A DNA stretch of 40,700 nt from assembly GCA_018668425.1 (NCBI GenBank), contig JABJDB010000070.1, positions 1 to 40,700 on the forward strand, written 5' to 3'. Source of the stretch: Nitrososphaerota archaeon. Lineage in GTDB: Archaea; Thermoproteota; Nitrososphaeria; Nitrososphaerales; Nitrosopumilaceae. Below, piece after piece: positions 1-9,222 of this stretch; the stretch's first letter is position 1; the number at the start of each line of letters is the position of its first letter. The notes below the pieces were generated by a model that saw nothing but the letters and a program-made list of their open reading frames with translations, had not been told where the DNA came from and made no database searches. A program made the position numbers and the translations under genes.

Positions 1-748
1 CGAGTTCTACAACTGCAGAGTGTAATGATTCTGAAGAATAAACAGGGGCAGTACAGCCTTCAATGTAATGAACTTCTGCACCTTCATCTACAATGATTAA
101 TGTTCTTTCAAACTGACCAATGTTTTCTGCATTAATTCTAAAGTATGCTTGTAATGGCATGTCAATGTGAACACCTGGTGGAACATAGATGAAAGAGCCA
201 CCACTCCAAACTGCACTGTTTAGTGCTGCAAATTTGTTATCCTCTGGAGGAATTATTTTACCAAAATATTTTTTGAACATTTCAGGATGATCGATTAAAG
301 CTTGATCAGTATCCAAAAATAATACACCTTGTTTTGCCAAGTCTTCTCTCAAACTGTGATAAACAACTTCAGATTCATATTGTGCTCCAACTCCTGCTAA
401 GAATTTCTTTTCAGCTTCTGGAATTCCAAGTTTATCAAAAGTTTTTTTGACATTGTCTGGAACATCATCCCAGTTTTTCTCTACTTTGTCAGATGCTTTT
501 GCATAATAGTAAATATTTTGAAAATCAATTACAGATAAATCTCCACCCCATGTTGGCATTGGTTTTTGCATAAAAATTTCATAAGAGCGTAATCTAAAGT
601 CTAACATCCATTGTGGTTCGTTTTTCATTTTACTGATTTCAATTACAGTATCTTTTGTGAGGCCTTTCTTACTGAGATGAACATACATCTCTGTAGAGTC
701 TTTGAAATCATATTGAGAATAATCCATGTCAACATTTTCAGTGGCCAT
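1..748 (-). CDS. sufB: Fe-S cluster assembly protein SufB (partial; C-terminus lies beyond window start)
   Basis: Reverse translation from cat at 746-748 gives [59 protein letters not shown]...[56 protein letters not shown], typical SufB. Absent from the ORF track because it is open at the edge. Confidence 0.95.
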   Translation of the reverse strand, partial: MATENVDMDYSQYDFKDSTEMYVHLSKKGLTKDTVIEISKMKNEPQWMLDFRLRSYEIFMQKPMPTWGGDLSVIDFQNIYYYAKASDKVEKNWDDVPDNVKKTFDKLGIPEAEKKFLAGVGAQYESEVVYHSLREDLAKQGVLFLDTDQALIDHPEMFKKYFGKIIPPEDNKFAALNSAVWSGGSFIYVPPGVHIDMPLQAYFRINAENIGQFERTLIIVDEGAEVHYIEGCTAPVYSSESLHSAVVEL

Positions 749-829
749 GCGAAAAATAACCCCGTTATATTATAAATACATGAGCAAAAATAGGCACAGT
801 TAAATAGCTAGAGCTAAATTTTAGAAAAT

Positions 830-1633
830 TCAATCCAAACTAAGGCTCATTGTATCAAATGCACCAACAACAGTATGAACTTTAGATGTAATATGAGAAA
901 TATCTAATTTCTTTAGTTCCTCAGATGTAAATGGCCCAATTGCAACTAGAGATAATTTTGAGAGAGTCTCAACTAATACAGATTTTTCATAATCCTTCAA
1001 CATAATCTCAAAAAACCCACGAACTGATGATGCACTGGTAAAGATTACACCATCTACTTTTCTCTGAGAGAATAACTCACGAAATCCATTCCATTGTGTT
1101 AAATCTGAAAATGCACACACATCATACAAAAAAATCTCAACTACATCAATTCCAATTTTGTTCAGTAACTCTTTGAGAAATGAATTGGCAGCAGCACTTC
1201 TAGGTATGATTACTTTTTTGCCAACTGCATTAATTTGAGAAAATTCTTCCCCAACTCCAACGGATGAATGATTTTCAGGTTCATGATTTACTTTGATTCC
1301 ATAAGATTCTAAAGATAAAGTGGTTTTAGGACCAACAGACATTACTATACTATTTGCAACTGCTAATTGTAATTCATCAAATTTTTCAATACTTTTTGCA
1401 GTATCAAATAATAGTTTCACAGCCTTTGAACTCAAAAATAAAGTATAGTCAGGATTGTTTTGTTTTACAGAGTTTAGAAATTCATCAACAATTTTTTCAC
1501 CCTTTCCAACCAATTCAATTGTAGGTAATGCAATTGGGGTTGCTTTGTTTTGCTCAGCTAGTGTGATAAACTCTGAGGCATCATCTTTGGAACGCGTGAT
1601 TGCGATAGTTTTCCCATCAAGCATTATTTCCAA
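830..1633 (-). CDS. hemD: Uroporphyrinogen-III synthase
   Basis: HemD-like sequence (MLDGKTIAITRSKDDASEF..., VDGVIFTSASSVRGF, LVAIGPFTSEELKK); downstream of cobA and hemC. Confidence 0.88.
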   Translation of the reverse strand: MEIMLDGKTIAITRSKDDASEFITLAEQNKATPIALPTIELVGKGEKIVDEFLNSVKQNNPDYTLFLSSKAVKLLFDTAKSIEKFDELQLAVANSIVMSVGPKTTLSLESYGIKVNHEPENHSSVGVGEEFSQINAVGKKVIIPRSAAANSFLKELLNKIGIDVVEIFLYDVCAFSDLTQWNGFRELFSQRKVDGVIFTSASSVRGFFEIMLKDYEKSVLVETLSKLSLVAIGPFTSEELKKLDISHITSKVHTVVGAFDTMSLSLD

Positions 1634-2364
1634 CCTATAATATCAGACAAATCAACTACTTTGCCAATAATGATGTTAGAAGGTGGAGTAATTTTGTTTT
1701 CTTTAACTTTTTTTGCAATGTTTGTGACTGTACCTTTGATCATTTTCTGTTTTGGTGTAGTTCCATTTTGAATGACAGCCACAGGAGTTTTTTTATCCAT
1801 TCCGCCTAAAATTAGCTGTTTACAAATTACATCAATTCTAGATAATCCCATCATAATTACAATAGTATCAACTGATTTTGCTAATCTCTTCCATTTTACA
1901 ATTTCAGTTTTTTTCTCAGGGTCTTCATGACCAGTAACAAAGACTACAGAGGAGGCGTATTTTCTATGTGTTAGTGGAATTCCAGCATACGTTGCAGAAC
2001 CAATTCCTGAAGTGATTCCGGGAACTATTTCATATTTTACTTTATTTTCTTTGAGAAATTCTGCCTCTTCACCACCTCTTCCAAAAATTATAGGATCACC
2101 ACCCTTTAGACGAACTACATTTTTCTTAGATTTAGCATATTCCACCATCAAATCATTTGTAGTGTTTTGGTGTGTTGTGTCATCTCCAACTGCTCTACCA
2201 ACATAGACTTTGTCAGTCTTTTTTGGAATCATTGAGATAATTTTCTTACTAACTAATCTATCATAAAGTACAACATCTGCTTTTTGTAGTAATTCTACCG
2301 CACGTAATGTAATTAATTTACTATCACCAGGACCGGCCCCTACCAAATACACTTTACCACTCAT
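1624..2364 (-). CDS. cobA: Uroporphyrinogen-III C-methyltransferase (SUMT)
   Basis: VYLVGAGPGDSKLITLRAVELLQKADVVLYDRLV, RLKGGDPIIFGRGGEEAEFL, VPGITSGIGSATYAGIPLTHR. Confidence 0.95.
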   Translation of the reverse strand: MSGKVYLVGAGPGDSKLITLRAVELLQKADVVLYDRLVSKKIISMIPKKTDKVYVGRAVGDDTTHQNTTNDLMVEYAKSKKNVVRLKGGDPIIFGRGGEEAEFLKENKVKYEIVPGITSGIGSATYAGIPLTHRKYASSVVFVTGHEDPEKKTEIVKWKRLAKSVDTIVIMMGLSRIDVICKQLILGGMDKKTPVAVIQNGTTPKQKMIKGTVTNIAKKVKENKITPPSNIIIGKVVDLSDIIGWK

Positions 2365-3296
2365 ATCTTATTCCACTCCTCTACTTTTTCTCTCCAATTT
2401 AATGCAAGATCATTTACACCCTTTTTACGTAATTCTTCTCCTGCATTTTTCCCAATAGAGTAAGGATCATTTTTGTCACCACTTGCAGTTACTTTGATTG
2501 ATTGTTTCCCATCAACTGAAAATGCAATTACATCTAGAGTGATTTCAGAACCATTACTTTTTGCATATGCACCAACTGGAAATCTACATCCAGAATCAAC
2601 AAAATCAGATAGTGCACGCTCTGCTTCAATTTCTAATCTAGAATTTGTATCTTCAATTTTTTTTAACATGGATATGGTAGAATCATCATCTTTTCGTGCA
2701 ACAATAGCTATTGCACCCTGACCAGGTGATGGAGAAAAGTCAGTAATAGATAATGGAACATACTTTACATCAACTCCTAGCCTTGAAATTCCAGCTTGTG
2801 CCAAAACAATACCATCATAATCATCACCTGATGCTTTTTTTATTCTAGTCTCAATGTTTCCACGGATTGGTTTGACTATAACATCAGGTCTTTTTCTTGA
2901 GACTTGTACTGCACGACGTAATGAACTAGTTCCAATTACAGAATCAGGAGATATATCATCTAAAGATTTTCCATCAGATGAAATAAACACATCATTTACT
3001 ACTTCACGAATTGGAATACATGCCAAAACTAAACTAGAATCAAGTTCTGAGGGCACATCTTTGAGACTATGTACTGCAAAATCAACTTCCTTTTGGGCAA
3101 CTGCTCTATCAATTTCTTTTTCAAAAATTCCTTTTTGATCAATTGTAAATAATGGTCTTGTATCAGTATCACCTTTTGTAGTGATGGTTTTAATTTCATA
3201 TTCTGCATCAGGGTTTTGTTTTTTGAGTTCAGAGATTACCCAATTAGTTTGGGCAACTGATAATTGACTGCCTCTAGCACCTACAATGTACTTCAA
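2361..3296 (-). CDS. hemC: Porphobilinogen deaminase / hydroxymethylbilane synthase
   Basis: GARGSQLSVAQTNWV, AVHSLKDVPSELDSSLVLACIP, GTSSLRRAVQ, RGNIETRI, SPGQGAIAI. Confidence 0.96.
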   Translation of the reverse strand: MKYIVGARGSQLSVAQTNWVISELKKQNPDAEYEIKTITTKGDTDTRPLFTIDQKGIFEKEIDRAVAQKEVDFAVHSLKDVPSELDSSLVLACIPIREVVNDVFISSDGKSLDDISPDSVIGTSSLRRAVQVSRKRPDVIVKPIRGNIETRIKKASGDDYDGIVLAQAGISRLGVDVKYVPLSITDFSPSPGQGAIAIVARKDDDSTISMLKKIEDTNSRLEIEAERALSDFVDSGCRFPVGAYAKSNGSEITLDVIAFSVDGKQSIKVTASGDKNDPYSIGKNAGEELRKKGVNDLALNWREKVEEWNKI

Positions 3297-4594
3297 TTTT
3301 TCACCGATTTTAGAGCAACATAGTATGCATCAAGTGTTTTATTTAGATCAGTTTCTGTATGTGCGTCAGAGAGAAACACTACTTCAAACTGAGATGGTGC
3401 GATGAATATTTTTTGTTTTAGTAATGATTGGAATAGTTTTTGGAATTTCTTGGCATTTGCGTTTTTTGATGTTTCATAGTTTGTTACGGGTTTATTTGTA
3501 AAAAATATCTGCATCATGGATGCTGTAAAATTGATTTGATGAGAGATTTTCATGTCAGTTGCCATATCATCAAGGGCAGTTGAGAACAAAAGATTGTATT
3601 TTTCTAATTTTGAATATAATTTATTTTTAATTTTATTAATGGTCTTAATGGATGCAATTGCTGCACTAACAGAAATAGGGTTTCCGGCAAATGTACTTGC
3701 CTGATACACCTTACCACCAGGAGATAGCAAATCCATTATCTCTTTTTTACCACCAACTGCAGCAATAGTAAATCCATTTGATAGTGCTTTTGCCATTGTA
3801 GTAATATCGGGTTTAATTCCAAAATGTTCTTGTGCACCGCCAGGGGCAACTCTGAATCCAGTTACTACCTCATCAAAGATTAATGGAATGTTGTTTTCTT
3901 TAGTAATTTTTCTCAAATCAGACAAGAAATTTTTCTCAGGTAAAATTAATCCCATGTTTGCAAGAATTGGTTCAACAATTACACCAGCAATGTCTTTATT
4001 TTTTTGAATTGTCTTTTGTAAATCCTCAATGTTATTGTATTGAACTACCAAAGTATTTTTTGAGACATCATCTAATCCACCATCAGATACAGAAATGCCA
4101 TTATGTGCTGACCCTGATCCTGCTTTTACCAATACTGAATCATGTGCACCGTGATAACATCCTTCAAATTTAATTATTTTTTTCTTTTTTGTAAAACCAC
4201 GTGCTAATCTTATTGCAGTCATTGTTGCCTCACCACCAGTGTTTACCAACCGTACTTTGTCAATTGATGGAAAGTTTCCAATGATTAGTTTTGATAATTC
4301 AAGTTCTGATTCAGTTGGAGTACAGTATAGAGTTCCTTTTGAGAGTTGTTTTGTAACAGCATCAATGATTTCTTTTCTTCTGTGACCCAACAGTAATGCA
4401 CCATACCCATTGCAAAAATCAATTATTTTGTTATTGTCTGCATCCCAAATGTGGGAGCCATCTGCTTTTTTTGTGAAAAATGGATATGGCTCAAAGTATC
4501 TTACAGGGCTATTAACACCTGAAGGAATTACCTTTTTTGAATCAGAAAATAGTTTTTTTGATTTTGACAACATTTTGTTATCTAAAATGGTCAT
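3293..4594 (-). CDS. hemL: Glutamate-1-semialdehyde 2,1-aminomutase
   Basis: SKKVIPSGVNSPVRYFEPYPFFTKKADGSHIWDADNNKIIDFCNGYGALLLGH, FDEVVTGFRVAPGGAQEHFGIKPDITTMAKALSNG. The track start at 4693 runs into the upstream aquaporin gene; ATG at 4594 (MTILDNKMLSKSKK) fits better. Confidence 0.95.
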   Translation of the reverse strand: MTILDNKMLSKSKKLFSDSKKVIPSGVNSPVRYFEPYPFFTKKADGSHIWDADNNKIIDFCNGYGALLLGHRRKEIIDAVTKQLSKGTLYCTPTESELELSKLIIGNFPSIDKVRLVNTGGEATMTAIRLARGFTKKKKIIKFEGCYHGAHDSVLVKAGSGSAHNGISVSDGGLDDVSKNTLVVQYNNIEDLQKTIQKNKDIAGVIVEPILANMGLILPEKNFLSDLRKITKENNIPLIFDEVVTGFRVAPGGAQEHFGIKPDITTMAKALSNGFTIAAVGGKKEIMDLLSPGGKVYQASTFAGNPISVSAAIASIKTINKIKNKLYSKLEKYNLLFSTALDDMATDMKISHQINFTASMMQIFFTNKPVTNYETSKNANAKKFQKLFQSLLKQKIFIAPSQFEVVFLSDAHTETDLNKTLDAYYVALKSVKN

Positions 4595-4596
4595 TA

Positions 4597-5280
4597 TTAT
4601 TCGTAATTTGAGGCTCTTTGGGCTCGAAATTTGCCACGAAATGCAAATGCTGCAATAATAGTTCCAATAAAGGGAGCAGTGAGATATAGCCACAAATCAC
4701 TCAATTCTCCAGATAAAATTGCAGGAGCCAAAGCACGCGCAGGATTCATTGATGCACCCGAAATTACTGCAAGAAACAAAATATCCAATCCAACAATACC
4801 GCCAATTGCAACACCACTAAAGCCTCTTAACCCTTTAGTATACACAACATAAAATATGACACCCATTAACATTGCAGATGCAATTACTTCAACTGGGAAA
4901 ATCAAGAATATGGAATGATCATAATTGGGAGTATTTGCTCCAATGTTTACATCATTTCCAATAAATTGTAAAACAAATAATGAACCCAAAAATGCACCAA
5001 TAATTTCTGCTGCAAAATAATACAATACCTGTAGTTTTGTAATATGTCCAGTTATGTAATATCCAATAGTCACTGCAGGATTAAAATGAGCCAGAGAAAT
5101 TTTTCCAAAAGAGTACACACCAATTAATAATGCAATAAATGGTGCAAGGGCAGCAAATGGAATTCCTAATTGACCATCAAGGAATTTAACATCATATACA
5201 ATTGAACCAGTAGCAAATACTACAAGAATAAAAGTTCCAATTAATTCTACAATAAAAATTTGTAAATTAGAGTATGACAT
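4597..5280 (-). CDS. MIP-family aquaporin / aquaglyceroporin-like channel
   Basis: Six hydrophobic segments with both pore boxes as degenerate NPA motifs: ISLAHFNPAVTIGYYITG and ISGASMNPARALAPAIL. Next to arsC. Confidence 0.93.
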   Translation of the reverse strand: MSYSNLQIFIVELIGTFILVVFATGSIVYDVKFLDGQLGIPFAALAPFIALLIGVYSFGKISLAHFNPAVTIGYYITGHITKLQVLYYFAAEIIGAFLGSLFVLQFIGNDVNIGANTPNYDHSIFLIFPVEVIASAMLMGVIFYVVYTKGLRGFSGVAIGGIVGLDILFLAVISGASMNPARALAPAILSGELSDLWLYLTAPFIGTIIAAFAFRGKFRAQRASNYE

Positions 5281-5684
5281 TATTTTTCATCTTTAAGTGA
5301 ATCAATTAATTTTAAAACTTTTAATTTTATTTCATCACGAATTATTCTTACTTGTTCAATAGATTGTCCTTTAGGATCATCTATATTCCAATCAATAACA
5401 TCATTTACAAATAATGCAGGACAAGATTCTTTATCCATACATCCCATGTTAACAGTTTTAGAATTATTAATCATATCATCAGATAACAATTTTGGTGATT
5501 GTTGTGTAACATCAATTCCAATTTCATCCATTACTTGAATTACAATCGGGTTAAGTTGAGAAGAAGGAGTAGTTCCTGCACTGGTAACATGAAATGAGTC
5601 ACCACCATATTTTCTAAAAAAAGATTCTGCAATCTGACTACGTCCAGCATTTTCTACGCACACAAATAGCACTTTTTTAGTCAT
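5280..5684 (-). CDS. arsC: Arsenate reductase, low-molecular-weight phosphatase type
   Basis: N-terminal P-loop VLFVCVENAGRSQIAESFFRKYG (CX5R), VMDEIGIDV, DDPKGQSIEQVRIIRDEI; divergent from an ArsR-type regulator. Confidence 0.9.
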   Translation of the reverse strand: MTKKVLFVCVENAGRSQIAESFFRKYGGDSFHVTSAGTTPSSQLNPIVIQVMDEIGIDVTQQSPKLLSDDMINNSKTVNMGCMDKESCPALFVNDVIDWNIDDPKGQSIEQVRIIRDEIKLKVLKLIDSLKDEK

Positions 5685-5725
5685 AAAATTGATATAAATA
5701 TTAGTTTATATAAATATAGATTGAT
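5685..5725. promoter_or_regulatory. 41-bp divergent arsC/arsR promoter with two TATA-like boxes
   Basis: TTTATATAAA (5705-5714) is centred about 26 bp upstream of the arsC start; ATAAATATTA (5694-5703) is centred about 26 bp upstream of the arsR start. Fits leaderless archaeal transcription. Confidence 0.6.
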
Positions 5726-6025
5726 ATGAATGGACCATCACTTTTGAAATGTATTTGTGATGAAACACGTTTTGAAATTTTAGAATTATTACAAAAAGAC
5801 AAAGAGTTGTGTGTTAATGATTTTGTAGAAAAATTAAACAAAGATCAACCACTAGTATCACACCACCTAAAGACTCTAAAAAAATGTGGAATTGTCAAAT
5901 CAAGAAACCAAGGTAAAAAAGCAATGTATGCAATTTCTAGTAATCAATTATCAGAGTTAATTTCAAATGTCACAAAAACTAGTAAAAAAATTCCAATTTT
6001 ATGTACAGAAGATAATTGTTGTTAG
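5726..6025 (+). CDS. arsR: ArsR-family winged-helix metalloregulator
   Basis: CICDETRFEILELLQKDKELCVNDFVEKLNKDQPLVSHHLKTLKKCGIVKSRNQGKKAMYAIS; C-terminal CTEDNCC cysteines. Confidence 0.88.
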   Translation: MNGPSLLKCICDETRFEILELLQKDKELCVNDFVEKLNKDQPLVSHHLKTLKKCGIVKSRNQGKKAMYAISSNQLSELISNVTKTSKKIPILCTEDNCC

Positions 6026-6324
6026 AATTTTTCAGTTCTTAGTACGCCAACATCACTAACATAGAGAACTATAGCAAAGTTTGCAAACAATGTTCTAGAT
6101 ACTTCCTCAATAATTTCAGTTAGTTTCTCTTCACGTAAAATAACTTCAACTTTGACATTTTTTTCAGTTTGTAACCCTTGACCACGTAATCCACGTGCAC
6201 CATTACCTTCAACTTCATAGGTAGTGTATCCAGTGATGTCATGTTTTTTTAAAATTTCAATAATATTTTTTTGTGTAAGAATCTCACAAGTAATAGTTAG
6301 TAGTTTTACATCATATAATTTCAT
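6022..6324 (-). CDS. PII-like (SbtB-type) regulatory protein
   Basis: 100 aa, KLLTITCEILTQKNIIEILKKHDITGYTTYEVEGNGARGLRGQGLQTEKNVKVEVIL...AIVLYVSDVGVLR; PII-like layout with a Gly/Arg-rich T-loop region; overlaps the sbtA-like gene by 4 bp. Confidence 0.82.
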   Translation of the reverse strand: MKLYDVKLLTITCEILTQKNIIEILKKHDITGYTTYEVEGNGARGLRGQGLQTEKNVKVEVILREEKLTEIIEEVSRTLFANFAIVLYVSDVGVLRTEKF

Positions 6325-7403
6325 AATATTCCCTCAAAAACAGAATGGAATAAGTCTATCGATCCTTGACCGTGAACCAAAGTTGATATCATAAACATGA
6401 TTGGCAGTAATACAATAATGTTGTAAGGGAATGTAATTCCTAATGCAGATGTAATGTACAGGCTAGGATTTGCCTGAGGTATTGTATGACGTAACACTGC
6501 AGGGGCTGCAATAAATGATGCACTAGCTAACAACAAACCAAACATAACTGCACCACCCAAACTCAAACCTATTGCAGTTGCAACAAGAACTCCAATAATT
6601 CCATTAAAGGTAGGCATGATTACGGCAAAGGCTGTAAGAAATAGTCCGACCTTTTTGATATCACCTAATCTCTGACCTGCAATAATTCCCATCTCAATCA
6701 TAAAAATTACAATTGCACCAGTAAACATTTCATCAAAAACAATTCGGATAGAATCAAAACCAGATTCACCAATAATATAACCAATTACAATACTTCCAAG
6801 TAAAATTACAATGGCTTTTCCAGTAATCGATTCGTGTAATACTTGAGAGAGTTTAGTTTTAGTTTCTTGTAAACCAACATCAATATCAGATGAATCACCA
6901 GAACCAAGTGATTGTTTTTTTGCACGAATCTGTTTTGATACTGCCATGTTTGTCAAAAATATTGCCAAGATAAATGCAACAGGCTCCAATACTGCCAATA
7001 CTGCTGCCAAATATCCTTCAGATGTTACTCCTTGATTTTTCAAAAATGATAAACCAACTGAAAAAGTGACTGCACCTACTGCACCATAAGTTGATGCTAA
7101 TGCATATGAATCAAATATATTGAATTTACCAAGACGTCGTAAAATTTGATAGTGATTTAATGTAAACAACAATGATAATCCAATTGCAACAAGCATTGGA
7201 ACCAACATGTTTTCAAACCCAGTGTTTCTCATCTCAATTCCACCATGTAATCCAATTGCGGCTAAAAGATAGATGGGAAGAAATTCTGAAATTGCTTCAG
7301 GGATTTTTAAATCAGATTTTATCCTAGCAGCAATAATTCCAAACAAGAAAAATAGAATGATAGGTGTAAGTAAGTTTGATTGGATTAAAGAGAGTATTTC
7401 CAT
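6321..7403 (-). CDS. SbtA-like sodium-dependent bicarbonate transporter family (DUF897)
   Basis: LKIPEAISEFLPIYLLAAIGLHGGIEMRN and SLGGAVMFGLLLASASFIAAPAVLRHTIPQANPSLYITSALGITFPYNI match the two halves of cyanobacterial SbtA as I recall it. Confidence 0.85.
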   Translation of the reverse strand: MEILSLIQSNLLTPIILFFLFGIIAARIKSDLKIPEAISEFLPIYLLAAIGLHGGIEMRNTGFENMLVPMLVAIGLSLLFTLNHYQILRRLGKFNIFDSYALASTYGAVGAVTFSVGLSFLKNQGVTSEGYLAAVLAVLEPVAFILAIFLTNMAVSKQIRAKKQSLGSGDSSDIDVGLQETKTKLSQVLHESITGKAIVILLGSIVIGYIIGESGFDSIRIVFDEMFTGAIVIFMIEMGIIAGQRLGDIKKVGLFLTAFAVIMPTFNGIIGVLVATAIGLSLGGAVMFGLLLASASFIAAPAVLRHTIPQANPSLYITSALGITFPYNIIVLLPIMFMISTLVHGQGSIDLFHSVFEGIL

Positions 7404-7452
7404 TATAACATCTCAAAAAATTTTTGCTGAAATAAAAACCAAGGTATTAAAA

Positions 7453-8439
7453 TCACACAAAGAGATTAATCAGAAAAGTAAATCCAATTCCCATTGCAGC
7501 ACTGCCAGGGATGGTAATTATCCATGAAAATACAATCTGTCTGCTAACATTCCATCTTACAGCACGTTTTCTGCGTGCAGCTCCTGCCCCCATAATTGTG
7601 CCTGTAATGGCATGAGTTGTGCTTGCAGGAATACCCAATGTGGCAAAAATTGCAAGCATGATACCACCACCAGTTTCTGCTGCAAATCCTTGATATGGTT
7701 TGAGTTTTGTGATTTTTACACCCAAAGTCTTGATGACCTTATATCCACCAAAGAAAGTACCCAATCCCATTGCAGTTGCTGCTGCAAAAATTACCCATAG
7801 GGGCATTTCAAGTTCAGGAATTAGTCCTGCTGAAAATAAAATCAGAACAATAATACCCATAGTTTTTTGACCATCATTTGCTCCATGAGTTAATGCAAAC
7901 CAAGCTGATGAAATTATTTGTAAGCGTCCAAAAGTTTTATTCACAATTGCAGGTTTTCTATTTGCAAATATTGTGATAATTAGTCCTGTTAATAGTAAAC
8001 CAAAAATAACTCCACCAATTGGTGCAATTACAATTCCTGCAAAGACTTTGGTCAAACCACCATAAACTAATTTTTCAAAACCTAATCCCATAATTCCTGC
8101 ACCCATTATTCCACCAACTAGGGAATGACTATTAGAAATAGGTAATCCAAAATAAGTACAAAGGGTACTCCAACCAATGGCTCCAGCCAATCCACCAATT
8201 ATCATGTAAACTGTAATATCATCAGGACTAACAATTCCTTTAGCAATGGTAGTAGCTACTGCAACTCCAAAAATAAATGGACCAATAAAGTTCATTGATG
8301 CAGACAAAGCAACTGCATGAATTGGTTTTAGTACACGTGTTCCAATTACTGTTGCAACAGAGTTTGCTGAATCATTAAATCCATTTACAAAATCAAAGAT
8401 CAATGCTACAATAATTGCACCGATTGCTATTTCTATCAT
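7453..8439 (-). CDS. PiT-family inorganic phosphate transporter
   Basis: DFVNGFNDSANSVATVIGTRVL and ALTHGANDGQKTMGII signatures; ASTTHAITGTIMGAG. Confidence 0.95.
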   Translation of the reverse strand: MIEIAIGAIIVALIFDFVNGFNDSANSVATVIGTRVLKPIHAVALSASMNFIGPFIFGVAVATTIAKGIVSPDDITVYMIIGGLAGAIGWSTLCTYFGLPISNSHSLVGGIMGAGIMGLGFEKLVYGGLTKVFAGIVIAPIGGVIFGLLLTGLIITIFANRKPAIVNKTFGRLQIISSAWFALTHGANDGQKTMGIIVLILFSAGLIPELEMPLWVIFAAATAMGLGTFFGGYKVIKTLGVKITKLKPYQGFAAETGGGIMLAIFATLGIPASTTHAITGTIMGAGAARRKRAVRWNVSRQIVFSWIITIPGSAAMGIGFTFLINLFV

Positions 8440-8448
8440 TTAATCATC

Positions 8449-9078
8449 TCACGTATATTTTAGAACAATATCTTCAATGACATCGGCAACATCTACACAT
8501 CTATCTGATGCAGTCTCCATTGTTTCATAGATATCTTTTAGTTTGATAATTTTGATTGCATCATCAGATTCAAACAATTCTCTAATTGCTTCTCTATACA
8601 ATTCATCCACAACGTGCTCAATATCACCAGTATTTCGGCAATGCTGAATCATATCTTTAGGATCTTTGATTTTCTGTAATTTTGAAATCATATACTCTAC
8701 TTCCTTTGTAGCCTTTACCAATTCTATAGCCATTTTTTCAGTATATGGAGGGGGAGTAGTGATTTTGTAGCTATAAACACGAGCTGCAATCCCATCCATG
8801 AAATCAATCACATCATCAATTTTTGATGCAATTCTTTGCATGTCTTCTCTATCAAGTGGAGTGATGAAGGTCTTGTTTAATTCTGAAAAGATATCACGAG
8901 TTAGTACATCAGCTTCAGTTTCAAGTTTTTGAATTTTTTTGACTTGTTCCTCATCAGATAAATCTGAGAATAAAACCACTACGGCTTCTGAGGTTTCAAC
9001 TGCTTTTTTTGCTAAATTATCAAGAATTGTTAAGAGTTCTTTTTCGTTGGATTTTATCCACGATAACCATTGTCCCAT
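8449..9078 (-). CDS. DUF47 / PhoU-like phosphate transport accessory protein
   Basis: KKIQKLETEADVLTRDIFSELNKTFITPLDREDMQRIASKIDDVIDFMDGIAARV is diagnostic for DUF47. The track start 9093 is TTG; ATG at 9078 is also in frame. Confidence 0.92.
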   Translation of the reverse strand: MGQWLSWIKSNEKELLTILDNLAKKAVETSEAVVVLFSDLSDEEQVKKIQKLETEADVLTRDIFSELNKTFITPLDREDMQRIASKIDDVIDFMDGIAARVYSYKITTPPPYTEKMAIELVKATKEVEYMISKLQKIKDPKDMIQHCRNTGDIEHVVDELYREAIRELFESDDAIKIIKLKDIYETMETASDRCVDVADVIEDIVLKYT

Positions 9079-9158
9079 GATTAATCGAGTCAATAATTAG
9101 AGTTAAGGTATCTCAACATGTTATCTATTGATCTATATAGAAACTGTTTCAAACTAAA

Positions 9159-9173
9159 GATCAATAATTGATC
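9159..9173. promoter_or_regulatory. Perfect palindrome GATCAAT-A-ATTGATC upstream of the DUF47-PiT genes
   Basis: Read at 9159-9173; a third half-site ATTGATC lies at 9127-9133. Confidence 0.5.
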
Positions 9174-9222
9174 GCGTAAATAAAAATTCAGTAGAATAAA
9201 AAATAGAAAAAAATATTCTTGT

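Noticed and set aside
4595-4693. 99-bp N-terminal extension of hemL in the ORF track (MAISHCSLYWNYYCSICISWQ...)
   Set aside because: Overlaps the 3' end of the aquaporin gene in another frame and does not resemble HemL; ATG at 4594 is the better start.
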